Of a DNA stretch of 64,000 nucleotides, positions 36,567-49,302 are shown piece by piece. Each line of letters begins with the position of its first letter. Positions within the stretch are counted from its first letter, which is position 1. The DNA is from Atopsyche davidsoni (taxonomy: Eukaryota > Arthropoda > Insecta > Trichoptera > Hydrobiosidae), in contig JAILWY010000012.1 of the NCBI GenBank assembly GCA_022113835.1, positions 2,232,001 through 2,296,000 of the forward strand, read 5' to 3'. The position numbers and the translations under genes are program-made. The notes under the pieces were generated by a model, which made no database searches, was not told the origin of the DNA, and saw only the letters and a program-made list of their open reading frames with translations.

Positions 36567-39549
36567 GTGAGTGATCCGGTCCAAAATTATTCATTGAATA
36601 TCTAAGTATATTTTTAAAATATCAATTCAAAATAAATTTCTATATTCCGCAGTGAACATAAAATCTGGAATTTAAGTGTAAAAAAATTAGGTTATTTTCT
36701 TGAAGTAATGGTTTTTTTTGTTTATTTTTTGAAAATTGCCATAAAATCCACGTGTTTTTAGTGAAATTATTTAGTTTCAGAGCTTTTACGGTTATTAACG
36801 ACATCTAGCGGTGATTTCAAACACCACGCATTTCTAAAAAAACAAAATTCAATAAAATTGTTTAAATATTACTGAAACAACTTATTCAACATATTAAAAC
36901 ATTTATTTACTGTTTTCATCACTAAGCCAATTATTAACAAAAAAAAAAAACAAAAATTTAAAAAAGCATCTAAACATTCTTTCAATTCACAGTTCTTGTG
37001 ATTCTATATTTTTGCAAACGGTATTTTTATTCAAGTGAACAAATAAAATATTATTAAGAAAAAAACGAAAAGGTAAGCTGTAATATATATTTTTTTTCAA
37101 TAATTAATGTGAATAAGATTTATAAAAGAACAATATTTTTGATTTAAACATTATTTATTAAATAAATTATAACAAAAGCAAAGCAGTGAATACAAAAAAA
37201 TCAATGTCGCCTTGACATTATAACATTTCATTTATATCAATTTAAAAACAATTTATATTTATTTTTAACTATTTTTTTGTTGATATTTCAAAGTGTTAAA
37301 TCTATTTTGTATTCTAGTCATGAGCAGTTCAGAATTTTTTTTTTATATAAAAATCAACTTAAATAATTTATATTTTATATGCAAATTTACGAATACACAA
37401 TCGAATTAAATGGGTTTTTTTTCCTCCCCAGTCACGAAGAACCCTTAATTGAATTGGTGCAGATTTAATCACCCCTAGTTTTTATTTGTAATGAATACTT
37501 CATACATATGCTTTGATCTCCCACCCCAGATAGTCCATTATACTATGTAATGAGATGTAAAGAGCACGAGAGAGAACAGTCTAATGCATATTTTACAACC
37601 GGCCAATATAAGGATAAAATAAACTTTTATTATTGATATCCTTTTATAAAAAAAACTAACCGAGAAGGAATATCGAGATGTGTCACAAAAGACCTGCATA
37701 ACTCATTATTAAATATATATAAATATCATTTTTCATTGAGTAAATAAATTATATCATTACAATATATTACTTACTAGAGGTCTTTATTAAATATTTCATA
37801 TACATCAATACAATACAATGACATCACATATAAATAGTATTATCTCATTTTTGTTTGCTTTTAATTTGAATATTAAGGCAATATAAATCAACCAAACTAA
37901 CCCAAAACCACCAGCTGTTTATTATCATGATTTATTAAAAATACAAAAACGGGTCGTGATTTTCTTATTATTAATTTTCAAAAAGATTAAATTTGATATC
38001 CTAAAAAAAGGTTTAATATTGAATTAAATCAAACCATAATTTTTTATACATTGAATGCCGCCACCGGACGCCACTGCCATTATTTTATTTTATTTACTTT
38101 GCTAAAAAACATGGTGAAATATAAATGCATGGTGATACCCGCGGGGTAGTCAAACATTTTGTTATTCAAGCACCATGTACTGTCAATTGTCAATATTGTG
38201 CGTCACCGTAAAGGCTTTTGTGTGCAACCATCAGTCAATACTCCACACTGTATAAGCACGTCCGAATCTCAGTCCACAAGTGCACGTGCACCCTGTTTGT
38301 ATGACATATCCTCTTTACACATCCTTTCTGCTAAACTGAACGCATATGGCATTTTTTATACCGACAATTACAGTAAGACATATTTTCATTCACTTAGATG
38401 TATATTAATTTGATTTGTATTCTAATTGCTTTGACACGCAGTAATATAACAAGAAACTAAAATATTTTTTTGTTTATTCAGCAAGTGTTTGTAATATTCA
38501 AATATATTTTGAAATAAGCTATAAAAAAACGTTTTAACTCCACGTTTGCATTCCCTCTGGGATACGGTATTTAGCAACATGTACCAGCCTATTTCTCTGG
38601 AATTATTCAATAAAGGCGGGAGGGAGATCTATTTAGCAGGGGTGAGTGAATGAGGGTTGGTTTACACGCCAAGGGTGGCTTAACATGACAGTGATTCGGT
38701 GACGATGTCGCTGTACAATACTTTCTCAGCATCATATTTTTTTACTCAAAACATGTGCTTAAAATACAAATATGCAATAAATAAAAATTCGCTTATATTT
38801 TGGAAGCAAACAGACAATAAATTCGGTGTAAATGTAGAATTACGACAGTCGCGGATTGATAGAAATATCTCTACACAAAGTGAGTCTAATCATTAACCTT
38901 ACTGTTTATGAAGAAATATCAATGATTCAATATAAATTACTTTATTAGAATTCGTTCTGGTACTGCGTGGTTAGTAAGAATCGTTCTGACACCACGCGGC
39001 GGGGGATAGATAAAAAATGTTTAATGTCGTGTTGCAAAACCACGAGCGTGTCATTTTATAGTTTCTTTTGATACAAAGTATACTTAACACATCGTGTAAC
39101 CACTTGCAGGTTGCGGATCATGATCAATCGATCAGCCTGTGACTTGCCTTGACCGTGACTGCTCCCCTATTACGGGACGCCGGATCATGCGTGATCACTT
39201 CTGAAACTGGTTGTAAACACACTCGCTGTTTCAGGTTTGCTGTTAAAAACAGCTATACTGCACAGACGATATATAACACTACGTTTTATTAGTGAAACAC
39301 CTCGTGTACTTTTTAACTTTAGTGTGTAAAATAATACTGCTCAAAATTACTTTTTACTGCTTAACTAATTTCAGATAAGATATATAAACAGAATGACAAG
39401 AATCGACAATTAAACAATCTCATTGGGAAAATGCCATCTTTGTACGATTATACTTCACATTTTTACTTCAAAGAATATACTGTAATTATTTTAAAAACAA
39501 TTTTTATATTTATATAGAATGTCCAAAAAGAGTATCGGGTATTTGTTTT

Positions 39550-39960
39550 AGTGACCGTTATTGCGATATGCTGCGAAAATTTTTGGGCCCAGAGTTGCAG
39601 GAGTTTCAAGGTTTCAACTCAAAAACGTGGTTCCAACAAGACTTCAACAAGTTCCGCTTGCCATACATCCAATCAATCAATTGAAGCTGTTAACGAATTA
39701 TTCCCTTATAAGGTTATTTCACATAGAAGTAACATTAGTCCTCTTGACTATTTCGTGTGGGGATACCTTAAAAGTAGGGTTTATGAGAATAATCCGACGA
39801 ACTTAACGGAATTGAAACAAAACATCAGGTCAGAAATTGCAGCAATATCGAGGGCTATGTGTCTCAGCGTGTTATCAGCAATCTTCGATCCAGTGCCAGC
39901 AGCGTAACGGTCACTATTTGGATAACATCATCATCATTTTGTATTCTTAAAAAAATACGT
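39550..39960 (+). pseudogene. Mariner-type transposase C-terminal half, frameshifted
   Basis: Catalytic half of a Tc1/mariner-superfamily DDE transposase, broken into three frames. Frame one (39550-39645) reads RYCDMLRKFLGPELQEF and WFQQD, with the second catalytic Asp at 39640-39642. Around 39645-39658 the GAT of the usual QQDGATCHT is replaced and the frame shifts. Frame two (39659-39860) reads CHTSNQSIEAVNELFP, then SPLDYFVWGYLKSRVY with the third catalytic Asp at 39746-39748; the usual WPPRSCDLT before it is deleted. Another shift near 39860 leads to SQRVISNLRSS to about 39960. It resembles SETMAR-like insect transposases. It is not functional. Confidence 0.85.
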
Positions 39961-40089
39961 GATTAGACACACTGTAGTTATACGCAAAGGGAGAGGCAAA
40001 TAAGTCCGCAGCTCAAAGAAGCCAAAAAACAAAAATTGCAGTTGTGTCCGACTTGGCGCAAAAGCGACGTTATCAAAGTTTCAACCCTT

Positions 40090-40340
40090 TTACAAGGCAG
40101 GTCACTTACAAGGCAGCGTATTACCGGCATTGAACCTCCAATTAAATATAAAGGTCGCCCTTAAGTCGCGATAAGGCCCGCGGCCGATAAGACCTGCGGC
40201 CGTCAGGGCCCAACAAATTGCGGTCCGGGGTCCGACGCCATCGCGGGCATTCCTCACGGCATTCCGGGCCCCGGGACCGTGGGAACTGTAGTATGCAGAG
40301 CGGACCGCGACCCGCCGGGGACAGCCCTGGAGCAAAAACT
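40090..40340. promoter_or_regulatory. CpG-rich intron 1 block with paired GATA sites
   Basis: GCGATAAGG and CCGATAAGA about 20 bp apart (40168-40192), then a dense GC stretch with GGCCCCGGGACC. No reading frame looks real. Candidate enhancer. Confidence 0.35.
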
Positions 40341-40540
40341 TGCAACTTAGATGTTCGTAACTTGTGATGTGTGCTATTCGTGCTCGGCATCGCTGTGGTC
40401 TTGTCTGCTGCTTCTTCTTTTTACTTGCTTATACATGGCGTCTCAAAGCTAGGCAGATTCCTTAATTATAATAAATAAAAAATTATATAACATATATATG
40501 TGTATAGACAGCAATTAAATCATAATTATTATTTAATTTA

Positions 40541-40969
40541 TAGAAATGTTGCCCGTCACAGAATGACGTTTTCGGAGGCATTAATGATGGGATTAATAAT
40601 TTCTAACGCGATTTCGATAAAAAAATAAAATTGGTACTTGTGTCAAGCTGACATAAATTGAAAATTTCTAAGAAGCATCAAAATTTTGTTTTTTTTGTAA
40701 AAGTTCTAAATTTGAAATTCTCGCGTTGAACAATAAAATCCTACAATTCGTACATATTGAAACTCGCTAAAGCATATTTTATAGTTTTATTGAATTAGTT
40801 TATGAATAAAAATATTATCCTATCGTCTTGAAATTCGGCACATAGCTGCGGAAAAATTTACTAAACTTACATGCTAAAAATAAGCGTTGTATCTTTTAAG
40901 ATATTCTATGGAGAACCAAAAAATGAAACATACACACACACAATGGATATTATTATAGTAGATATGCAA
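40541..40969 (+). repeat. ~430-bp dispersed repeat carrying a (CA)n tract, copy 1
   Basis: Starts TAGAAATGTTGCCCGTCAC with a small CGTCA-CAGAA-TGACG hairpin. Near the right end is ACACACACACA followed by ATGGATATTATTATAGTAGA and TATGCAA. Two further copies lie just before Wnt exon 2. There is no coding frame, so it is a non-autonomous element. Microsatellite-carrying non-autonomous Helitrons are known in insects, but no CTRR end was proved here. Confidence 0.75.
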
Positions 40970-41279
40970 GAGTAATAAATTGTATTTTATTGAAAACTTT
41001 TAGTAAAAATAATAGAAACGGATGGCTATTTAAGTAAATATTTTAAATAAATTTATCTTTCACTTATTTATGTATAATTATAATTTTCATTTAACACGCA
41101 CCTATTACGCATATTTTTAGTCCTTACAAGTTAAATATAATGTGATTTAAGGTTAAATTGTATCAGGAAGTGCACGAGACATTTTCTTTTACACTAAACA
41201 CTCATGAAAATAATGCATAAAAAAAATTATTCTTTGACTATGTGCTCTATAAAAGAGGTGTTATTTTATATTATAAAGC

Positions 41280-41580
41280 ACGCATTTATATGTCTGATTT
41301 TGAAATCAGACAGATCCAGCTAGATCGGCCGCATAGCTTCTCGTGTCGGAAGGCTTCTCTCCGGGTTGTCGTTTCAGGCTTCCGCGTTAAGCGACCGCCA
41401 ATTATTTTCATATCTCAGCGTGACAATTACCAAGGAGGCTGGAGGGATGCCGCGATTGAAAAAACGGATTTTTTAATTTATCTCGTTGGCCGGGAGGCTT
41501 GCATTCCGCCCGCAGATAAGTGAGGCACTCTGTATTCCTACGCTCGAGAGACACTATCTGCCTCGAAGCTTTTGTTTTTA
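41280..41580. promoter_or_regulatory. GC-richer intron 1 block
   Basis: Starts with a small palindrome GTCTGATTTTGAAATCAGAC (41291-41310) and ends with AGATAAG and CTATCTG sites. A TTCCCACG Su(H)-like motif lies 130 bp further on (41711). Candidate enhancer only. Confidence 0.3.
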
Positions 41581-43039
41581 CGCATTTTTTTATTATAAAT
41601 AATAGTGCGTTTTATGCAAGCACCTTGCATGAGACGCCATTGATTACAAAGCGAACTTAATGAAAAAAATATTTCAAAATTTGCTGGATTCACATATTTT
41701 AATCATAGGATTCCCACGGTTCATAATTACCAATAACATAATTATTTTGTATCTAAAAACTTATAAATAACATAGTATTTTTACAGCTGTTTATATATTT
41801 ACAACAAATGCACTGTACAGTAACATATTAAATATTTACTATACGGTTATATCAAATTTGTGATATCAAATAAAATTCACTTACATCAAAATTTAAAATA
41901 GCATTCAATTGTTTATTTATTTTTTTCATTTATAAAATTCATGTAGTCCATTGCACATTGTCACATTTTTATGTAGAAAATCAGAATGGTAGAATCTAAA
42001 AAAAGACAGCGTATTCGTCATAAAGCAATCATTGCCCAGCCTACATATTTCAGTTGGTAAGTCACACATAATAATAAAAATTCAAATTGTATTGACTTTG
42101 TTTTATTATCTAATATGAACAGATAAAAAAATCACGTAACCATAAAAATTTGATAATTTTGTTCATGAAGTAAATTTCCACCAAAAAAACATAGCGCCTT
42201 ATTAAAAGAAATCAATGACAGCTGAATTTTAATTAACAACAAGTATGAATAGCAAAATCAATAGATAAGAGATAACTTTTTTTCCTTTAAGGGTTTCGTA
42301 GAACAACGATAATGAAATGACTTTACACTATATTGTTTTTAAATATTTTTTTTATTAAATTTTATGGAGAAGAGAACGCTGAAAATATTTATATTAGCTT
42401 GCAAATAATCACTTAAAGTTGATAAGAAGAAAATTTTAATTATGTATGGTATAAATATGAAAACATCCTAATTATAAAAATTATACTCAAATCATCCGCA
42501 GCATATTTTTATTGTTTTCTGTTATTTCACTAAAGGAATGTCAAAAACAGGTCAGCACAGATACAATTAATAACCTCTTGATAAAACCAAAAACCTATTT
42601 TCTACTTAGTAGCCTCCTTTTATTTGGCTGTAGACTCAAAGTTCTTAAATTAACTGAAATTATTTTAATTTTTGGAAAAAAGAAGAGTAAAGATATACAC
42701 AAAAAAATTAATAAAAACAAAAAAAATATGTATTTGGGTGGAAATTCATTTGAAATATTTTTTGGATTTTTAAAGTTGTACGTGTGACACTTTACAATGT
42801 CATTGTCACAATTCTCTGATAAAACAATACTTATCGTTTCCGGTTTTGTCTATTTGTCTTCAAATATTTGCCATCGGGGATAGGATTCTCCTTTGTTTGT
42901 CAAACACTTCAAACATGAACCAGTTCCACTCATACTCCACAAGAAATGGTTCAATTAGATCATAAACCTTGTCCCCATATAATGAAATGATTTTTAACTG
43001 ACTTCAAAACTCACATCGCTCTTTAAAAAATATTTTTCA

Positions 43040-43375
43040 ATTACTAATGAATATTTTCTTTTACCAATACAAGAGTTACATATCGTTTAGATTATATCAA
43101 TAAATATTTTCTCTATTAAAATTATCACCACAGATAATTTAGATTGTAAAATTATTTATTTCTACTAATAATAAATCTCTAAAGATAATTCTGGTTGTAT
43201 AAATAAATATCATTAATTCTATAGTAAAAACTTAACTATCGAATGATTATTACTTGCATTACATCGCTAAAGATTATTCAGGTTGTATTATTAAACATTC
43301 TCTATTTGCAATATATCGCTTCGTATCATTCAGATTGTATCAATAAATATATTTTTATTATTACTAATTACTTTG
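43040..43375 (+). repeat. Degenerate minisatellite, about five ~50-70-bp units
   Basis: Recurring block of the form TATCGCTTAGATTATTCAGATTGTAT followed by AATAAATATT. Versions of TTAGATTATATCAATAAAT, TTTAGATTGTAAAATTATT, TTCTGGTTGTATAAATAAAT, TTCAGGTTGTATTATTAAAC and TTCAGATTGTATCAATAAAT occur at regular spacing. It is strongly diverged and so old. Confidence 0.6.
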
Positions 43376-43929
43376 ATTATTTTCTATTACTATATGATAT
43401 GGGATTCATCTAAAAATATAATTTAAATTGGATTTAAGAATATTTTAGTAGTTAAACAGCTTAGTAATAAACTGGATCTGCTTTCTATTATTTAACTTCA
43501 TAAAAAAAATATTTAAACAAAAATACCAGAAAATTTAATTACTGCATTTTAATTTTATAAATAATACACAACTGTTATAAAGATTAATATTTTATCATTA
43601 GAGCAAAATTGCACAATGTCTTTAAAAAAACGAAAGAGCTCTCACTTTCTCCATCACAAGTTTCATTCGTGTATTCAACAGTTTATTTTTATTTAAATTG
43701 ATAAATGTTTTACAATAAATAAAAACCTCTCCACCAACGTTTCAAGTCCTTGAATTTGTCATTTCACCAATTCCACCGCCAAGCCGGAACCACTCCAAAT
43801 CAATTGCCAATATAATCTAAACAATTAATTTTAATTTACTCCACAGCCGAAAAAAACACTCCAGTCCCATTAGCATCCATGTCCCGAGTGTTGTTTCTAG
43901 AATAAACAAAATAACTCTATCGCTTGTAG

Positions 43930-44230
43930 CTTTTCACGAGGTGGCAGTAACTGGGCGCCTGTCGGGTCCGGGGACACCTGACCGACTGCTTCCATTACCT
44001 GTAATTGATATACCCGAATCGGACCTCTGGCTCGATCCATCACGGACCGACGGAGTTCTCTCCGACCGATGGCAGCATCACCTGAACATCACTCCTCACA
44101 CTCGGAGCTAGAGCCGACAAATTGCCGGCGATTTCAGAGTGACACCAGATTTTGTCTGCGGACTGGTTTTAATGACAAAACGAATGGCTTGTAGGGAGTT
44201 TTAATTCGGCCTGTGTTAGTGGCATGCCGT
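43930..44230. promoter_or_regulatory. GC-richer intron 1 block
   Basis: About 300 bp of balanced-composition, low-repeat DNA in a very AT-rich intron, with paired ACGGACCGACGG and CTCCGACCGATGG stretches. No coding frame. Candidate conserved element. Confidence 0.3.
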
Positions 44231-45559
44231 CCAATAAACCAATAAACCATTGAAATATGTCTGAAGTTTGAATAAACGCTAAAATATGTTTGGTGCTATT
44301 TTTAAGAAAAGTGTTAAAATCTTACCTAACCTAAGTAATTTAAAATGTTTAAATTAATTGAAAATTAATCTAACCTAACCAAAACACCCTGAACATGTGT
44401 ATTTACTTTTTTAAAGTATTGAAATACAAAATATCATCAATTCAGTTTAAAAAGTATATCAGTTTTACTTAACAAATAAATCTGTATTTGAATTAACTGC
44501 ACACCACTGGCTCAAATAAATAAAAATAGCTTTTACTTTTTAATATTTTTAAGGATATCATCAAAAAACTACTCACTGTGTCCAAACATTTTTTATGAAT
44601 TGTTCAATTTTCAGTGCATTTCTTAAAAGCTAAGACGAATTATAATTTAATTGCATACTTTTAGTTTACATTTCTACAATGGTGACTTCAATAGTGTACG
44701 ATTAAAATACTTATAAATACTAATCCATGGAAAATGTTTTTAAAAATGCCTCAACAAATACAATCACCTAACGTAAAAATTCATAATCCTAAAAAAACGT
44801 GAGGTTCCTTAAGAAAGTGTGTTTTTAATAAATTAACTTTTTTACATGGCCAAATCTAAATACGCGGTATTTTTTATTATTATTAATTTGAAAGCTACTG
44901 ATGGACTAAAAATATATGTATTAGCGCGTTTTAATATCCAAATAAATGAAAGTGGCAGTAAATTTCTCTTCAATGGTTTTATAAAAAAGGTAATAAAAAC
45001 TTGTAAGTTTCATTAATTAAATCACTCTGTTTTAATAAACTAGATTATGTGCCTAATTCAACATAATTTAGATTTATGGACTATATGGACTATCAAAGGG
45101 GGTTCAATTCACATTCAATTTAGATTAGCAGAATAAATTAATTTTGAATATGTGTACTTTGTGGAGATATGCCCTAATATTAATTTAAGTAATGAAATGT
45201 AATATCTTATGAAATTGATAGTTTATCTCAAATCTGTAAAACAGATAGCAATAGCGATATAATAGCAAATTTCATTAATTTACAGTAATATTGCAATCTT
45301 AAAAGTCGTTATTCTTTCTAGTTAAATATTACACAATACTTTTTCCAATAGTAAAGACATTTATTAAATTGATAATTAGTTATCTTTGGGTGTCATTAAT
45401 AATCCTGAAACCAATTAATTCGCGTTATTTACAGCGGAATTATTCCAATAAAATGACGTCATAGATTCAGAATAAGATCGTGATCTGATGAATCGAATTT
45501 CTTTCAATCAGTTAAAAGCCTCTAGTATATTTACCGAATTTAACTGTTCTACGTTCATG

Positions 45560-45790
45560 AAATTAATCGCAGGTACGTCGAGCCGTCCAAGAGCAGTTAT
45601 CTCCAGGTGTCACCCAGAGTCGTGAAATTAATTGTAAGGTATTTTCTACAGAGTCCGGCACTTTCGTACATCTAATCTCGACCATCGTCTGTTTCCGATC
45701 CAACGAAATACTTAACAATATTAACTCAGCCGGGCCCCGGGCGGGTCGATAAATAAACTCGACTAAAAAACCAGCTCGATGTATCGAATA
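45560..45790. promoter_or_regulatory. GC-richer intron 1 block with homeodomain-type sites
   Basis: GAAATTAATTGTAAG together with CAGCCGGGCCCCGGGCGGG and GATAAATAAAC. Candidate element. The neighbouring 46500-46640 stretch has similar composition. Confidence 0.25.
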
Positions 45791-45996
45791 AGTCCGAGAG
45801 GTTTCATTTTTTCTTGTCGAAACATGACTTGTGTTAATTTTGGGCTTTGTGAGCAGTGTGGAATCGACCCGGTGATTTAATAGATAGTTTTTTAATAACT
45901 CATAAATAATTTTATTTATTATTTATATACTGTATGTTTTAATCAGAATATATTCCATATAATTATAATATTAAATCAGTAGTTGATTTATGTGTA

Positions 45997-46030
45997 TCGC
46001 GAAACCGGTCGAAGTATTATATTGAAAACG
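45997..46030 (+). mobile_element. Hammerhead-like repeat remnant
   Basis: GCGAAACCGGTC followed by AAGTATTATATTGAAAA, matching the 3' half of the family core. The rest is gone. Confidence 0.5.
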
Positions 46031-47504
46031 TACATGGCTTGTAGAAAGCATTTTTATGTAAGACCAAACAAAAATGATTGCAGTTGGAAAAAATAAAGTG
46101 CCTTCGTTTTTCTACTCGTTTTTCTCAAATTGGAATCGCATTAATTATTATTGGAAAAACTTTGTTATTTTTTACATATGTGCAGTATCAGTAGCTTTTA
46201 GGTAAGTGCTCTATAATATAATTTAGGCACAAAAAATCAAGCAAGAAATCGTTCGAAACGATTAGCAAATACATCTTAGGCCCTTTTTTACATAAAAATC
46301 ATTTTCTAAAGGGATTTTTGTTTTGAAAACAATTTTTACTCTTGAACTTAGAGGCTTTAAAAAAACTCTAACAGCTGAGTCACATGGCGGTGATGATGAT
46401 CAAGAAAAAAAATCAAGTCGTTTTTATAAGTTGATGTACATCAATGATTAATCCATACTTAAGTTTTGGTATTTAATTGTACGCTCCCTCTGTAGATGGA
46501 CATTTAATTAAAATGAAAAATCGCCCAATGTTTCTGGTTTAATTTATCAACTCGAGTCCCTGGTCGGGCATTATCTCGCCCAGCCATCCACCTCTGCCTC
46601 ATTTTCAACTCTAAATGGTTGAATCGACGATTTGGACTCGGGTGTTTAATTGAAAAAGGTAGATACACAAATTGGTTGGTGTTTTGATATGAGACGTGTT
46701 ATTAATGGGAATTTTAATAATATTTGTAACCTATCAAGTAATTTATTTTAGTCTTAATTGAATACATTCGATTATTTCAATTAAACTGAATGCTTTGATT
46801 TTTTTCTTCAAAAATAAAATCAATAAATGCTATATAGCTGTAGGCTTGAAAATATTCTCAATTCACAGTCAAATATCACAAAAAAGTTTTCAGACCTTGT
46901 ACGTGTCCTTCAAATCCCCACGTGGTTTTTTTCATCGCTTTTGTAGCTTTTTGGTGGTCTTTGTGTTCAGGAAATACATAAGCTCAAGAAGAGTAATGCT
47001 TTATTGAACTTAGTGTAAGAAAGCTCAGCGCCGACTAGTTCCTCCTCATATTTATCATATCACAAACAACACATTACATATATAATTAATCAGTATAAAC
47101 AACATATTAAGTTTTGCATCCACTTGCATTGCATATAAAAATTAACTAACCATAATACAATACTGCATTTACACTTAAATATTTTATGTTATTCCACATT
47201 TTTCACACATACAGGAATATTGTATATATAATATTTTAGGAAATCAATTCACACATATATTTACACAGAAAAAATTAAAAAAATATTAATTTTAATCATT
47301 TCCTTTTTCCAGGTCAAATAAAATGACGACTTTTCAAAACCAAAGATTGTTGAAGTTTTTTTTATTTTAATACCGGCGAAGCCTCGATTTATCAGCGAAA
47401 TCTCACAATAACTTCCGACACTCGCTACACACGATGCAATTTGTCGGTCGACAAGGCAATTTTTTTGGTACGTGTGTGGGGCGCTTTAAAGATTTCGCAT
47501 TGGT

Positions 47505-47535
47505 AGACGACTCGAACAACAACTTCGAGTCGTCT
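47505..47535. repeat. Perfect 12-bp hairpin, 7-nt loop
   Basis: AGACGACTCGAA-CAACAAC-TTCGAGTCGTCT. It lies in a region (47380-47800) with two loosely similar blocks, each having CGAAATCT, CAATTTGT and GATTTCGC. They may be the ends of a degraded element. Confidence 0.6.
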
Positions 47536-48126
47536 GCCTGTTTTGTTATTCTGCTTGAAGTGAACCTTTAATCGTTCTATGCAATAAACTTTATAAAAAT
47601 ATATGTTGACTCCTGCTTTCTAGTTTCTCAATACCGGAAATGTAAAAATTCGAACAAAATCAACTACCTGTCCATACATCAGTGAGTATCAGCGAAATCT
47701 GGTATATGGCTACACTCTTGTGCAATTTGTTGAAGGCGACAGCAATTTGTTGGAACATGTGTGAGGTGTTTTTTCGATTTCGCTTGTGCTGCTGTGGTCG
47801 GGCGAAAAAAAATTTGAAAATTCTTTTATTTTTCATTAGTTATATTACAGTTGGTTGAGGTGTGGTGGTGCGTGGCTATCCCCGTCCTGCGCGCAGATTT
47901 CGGGGCTTGAAATGTGTGGCTTAAGTGGTAGCATTTAGTATAGATTCAATATTGTGTTAGGCAAGAAAATGAGAGGGAAAAACCCTTTGTAATTCTTCGA
48001 CAAGATCGGACTTGTCCGAGCTGTGTAACTATTTCGAATATAGGACCCCCAGCGCATCACGCGTCAGAGAGACTCCGTCACCCAACCAGTAACCACGCGT
48101 AATTCTAACTTGTAATTATAAATAAC

Positions 48127-48818
48127 TAGAAATGTAACCCGTCACAGAATGACGTATTCGATGAACAATGCAATAGTGTTTGAACATATGTTTGGCTGAA
48201 TACTCGAATAGCTGGGTACTCGAATTTTAAGAAGGCGCTGCTCACGTTTTCCTTCCAATTCATTGCTCGACATTTGTGTCACATTTCGTGTCACAAACAA
48301 CGCATCACTTTCACTGCACTGTTATTTATTTAATGCAGTCTTTATCACATTTAATTGTGCTATTCTTTTTGAATTACGTTTGCTGTGTATGCACAGCAAA
48401 CGTGTTATTTATTTAGGAGGCATTTCGAATTATTAATCATGTGATTAATAATTTCTAATGCAATTTCGATGAAAAAATAAAGATGTTACTTGTGTCAAAC
48501 TGACATAAACTGGAAATTTCTAAGCATCAAAATTTGTTTTTTTTGTAAAAGTTCTAAATTTGAAACTCTCGCGGTGAACAACAGAATCATATAATTCATA
48601 CATATTGAAACTCGCTAAAGCATATTTTTTAGTTTTATTAAATTAGTTTATGAATGAAAATATTATCCTATCGTCTTGAAATTCGACACATAACTGCGGA
48701 AAAACATACTGAACTTACGTGCAATAAATCAGCGTTGTATCTTTTAAGATATTCTATAGATAACCAAAAAATAAAACATACACACACACACACACACACA
48801 ATGGATATTATTATAGTA
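48127..48818 (+). repeat. (CA)n repeat family, copy 2 with ~255-bp extra segment
   Basis: Starts TAGAAATGTAACCCGTCAC, diverts at about 48157 and resumes at about 48415 with GGAGGCATTTCGAATTATTAAT. It ends at (CA)n (48779-48800) and ATGGATATTATTATAGTA. The extra segment holds a perfect 12-bp hairpin ACGTTTGCTGTG-TATG-CACAGCAAACGT (48376-48403). Either it is an insertion, or the other copies are deletion derivatives. The next copy follows at once. Confidence 0.75.
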
Positions 48819-48819
48819 C

Positions 48820-49264
48820 TAGAAATGTTGCCTGTCACAGAATGACGTTTTTGGAGGCATTTTGAGTTATTAATGATGTGATTAATAAATTCTAACGCAA
48901 TTTCGATAAAAAAATAAAATTGGTACTTGTGTCAAGCTGACATAAATTGAAAATTTCTAAGAAGCATCAAAATTTATTTTTTTGTAAAAGTTCTAAATTT
49001 GAAATTCTCGCGTTGAACAATAAAATCCTACAATTCGTAAATATTGAAACTCGCTAAAGCATATTTTATAGTTTTATTCAATTAGTTTATGAATGAAAAT
49101 ATTATCCTATCATCTTGAAATTCGGCACATAACTGCGGAAAAACTTACTGAACTTACGTGCAATAAATCAGCGTTGTATCTTTTAAGATATTCTATAGAG
49201 AACCAAAAAATGAAACATACACACACACACACACACAATGGATATTATTATAGTAGATATGCAA
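48820..49264 (+). repeat. (CA)n repeat family, copy 3, ending 38 bp before the Wnt exon 2 splice site
   Basis: TAGAAATGTTGCCTGTCAC to GTAGATATGCAA, with (CA)n at 49217-49237. It is closely similar to copy 1 and is joined head to tail to copy 2. Its end leaves only 38 bp of older intron before the acceptor AG at 49301-49302, so any branch point is either in that short stretch or inside the repeat. Confidence 0.8.
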
Positions 49265-49302
49265 AATTTTGAGGTTGAATTTGATGGTGTTTTTGTGCGC
49301 AG

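Larger units (their letters stand above)
36567..49302 (+). other. Wnt gene intron 1 (12.7 kb)
   Basis: Inferred intron between the two phase-matched exons, opening GTGAGT and closing CAG. It is AT-rich and contains a broken mariner-type transposase (39550-39960), three copies of a ~430-bp (CA)n repeat, a degenerate minisatellite (43.0-43.4 kb), a hammerhead-like repeat remnant (46.0 kb), several hairpins and GC-rich blocks listed separately. In 36600-38900 I see only AT-rich sequence with homopolymer runs, and nothing else to annotate. Confidence 0.75.

Noticed and set aside
44320..44390. CCTAACCTAA units resembling insect telomere repeats
   Set aside because: Only two or three imperfect units, too short for a telomeric or interstitial telomere tract.
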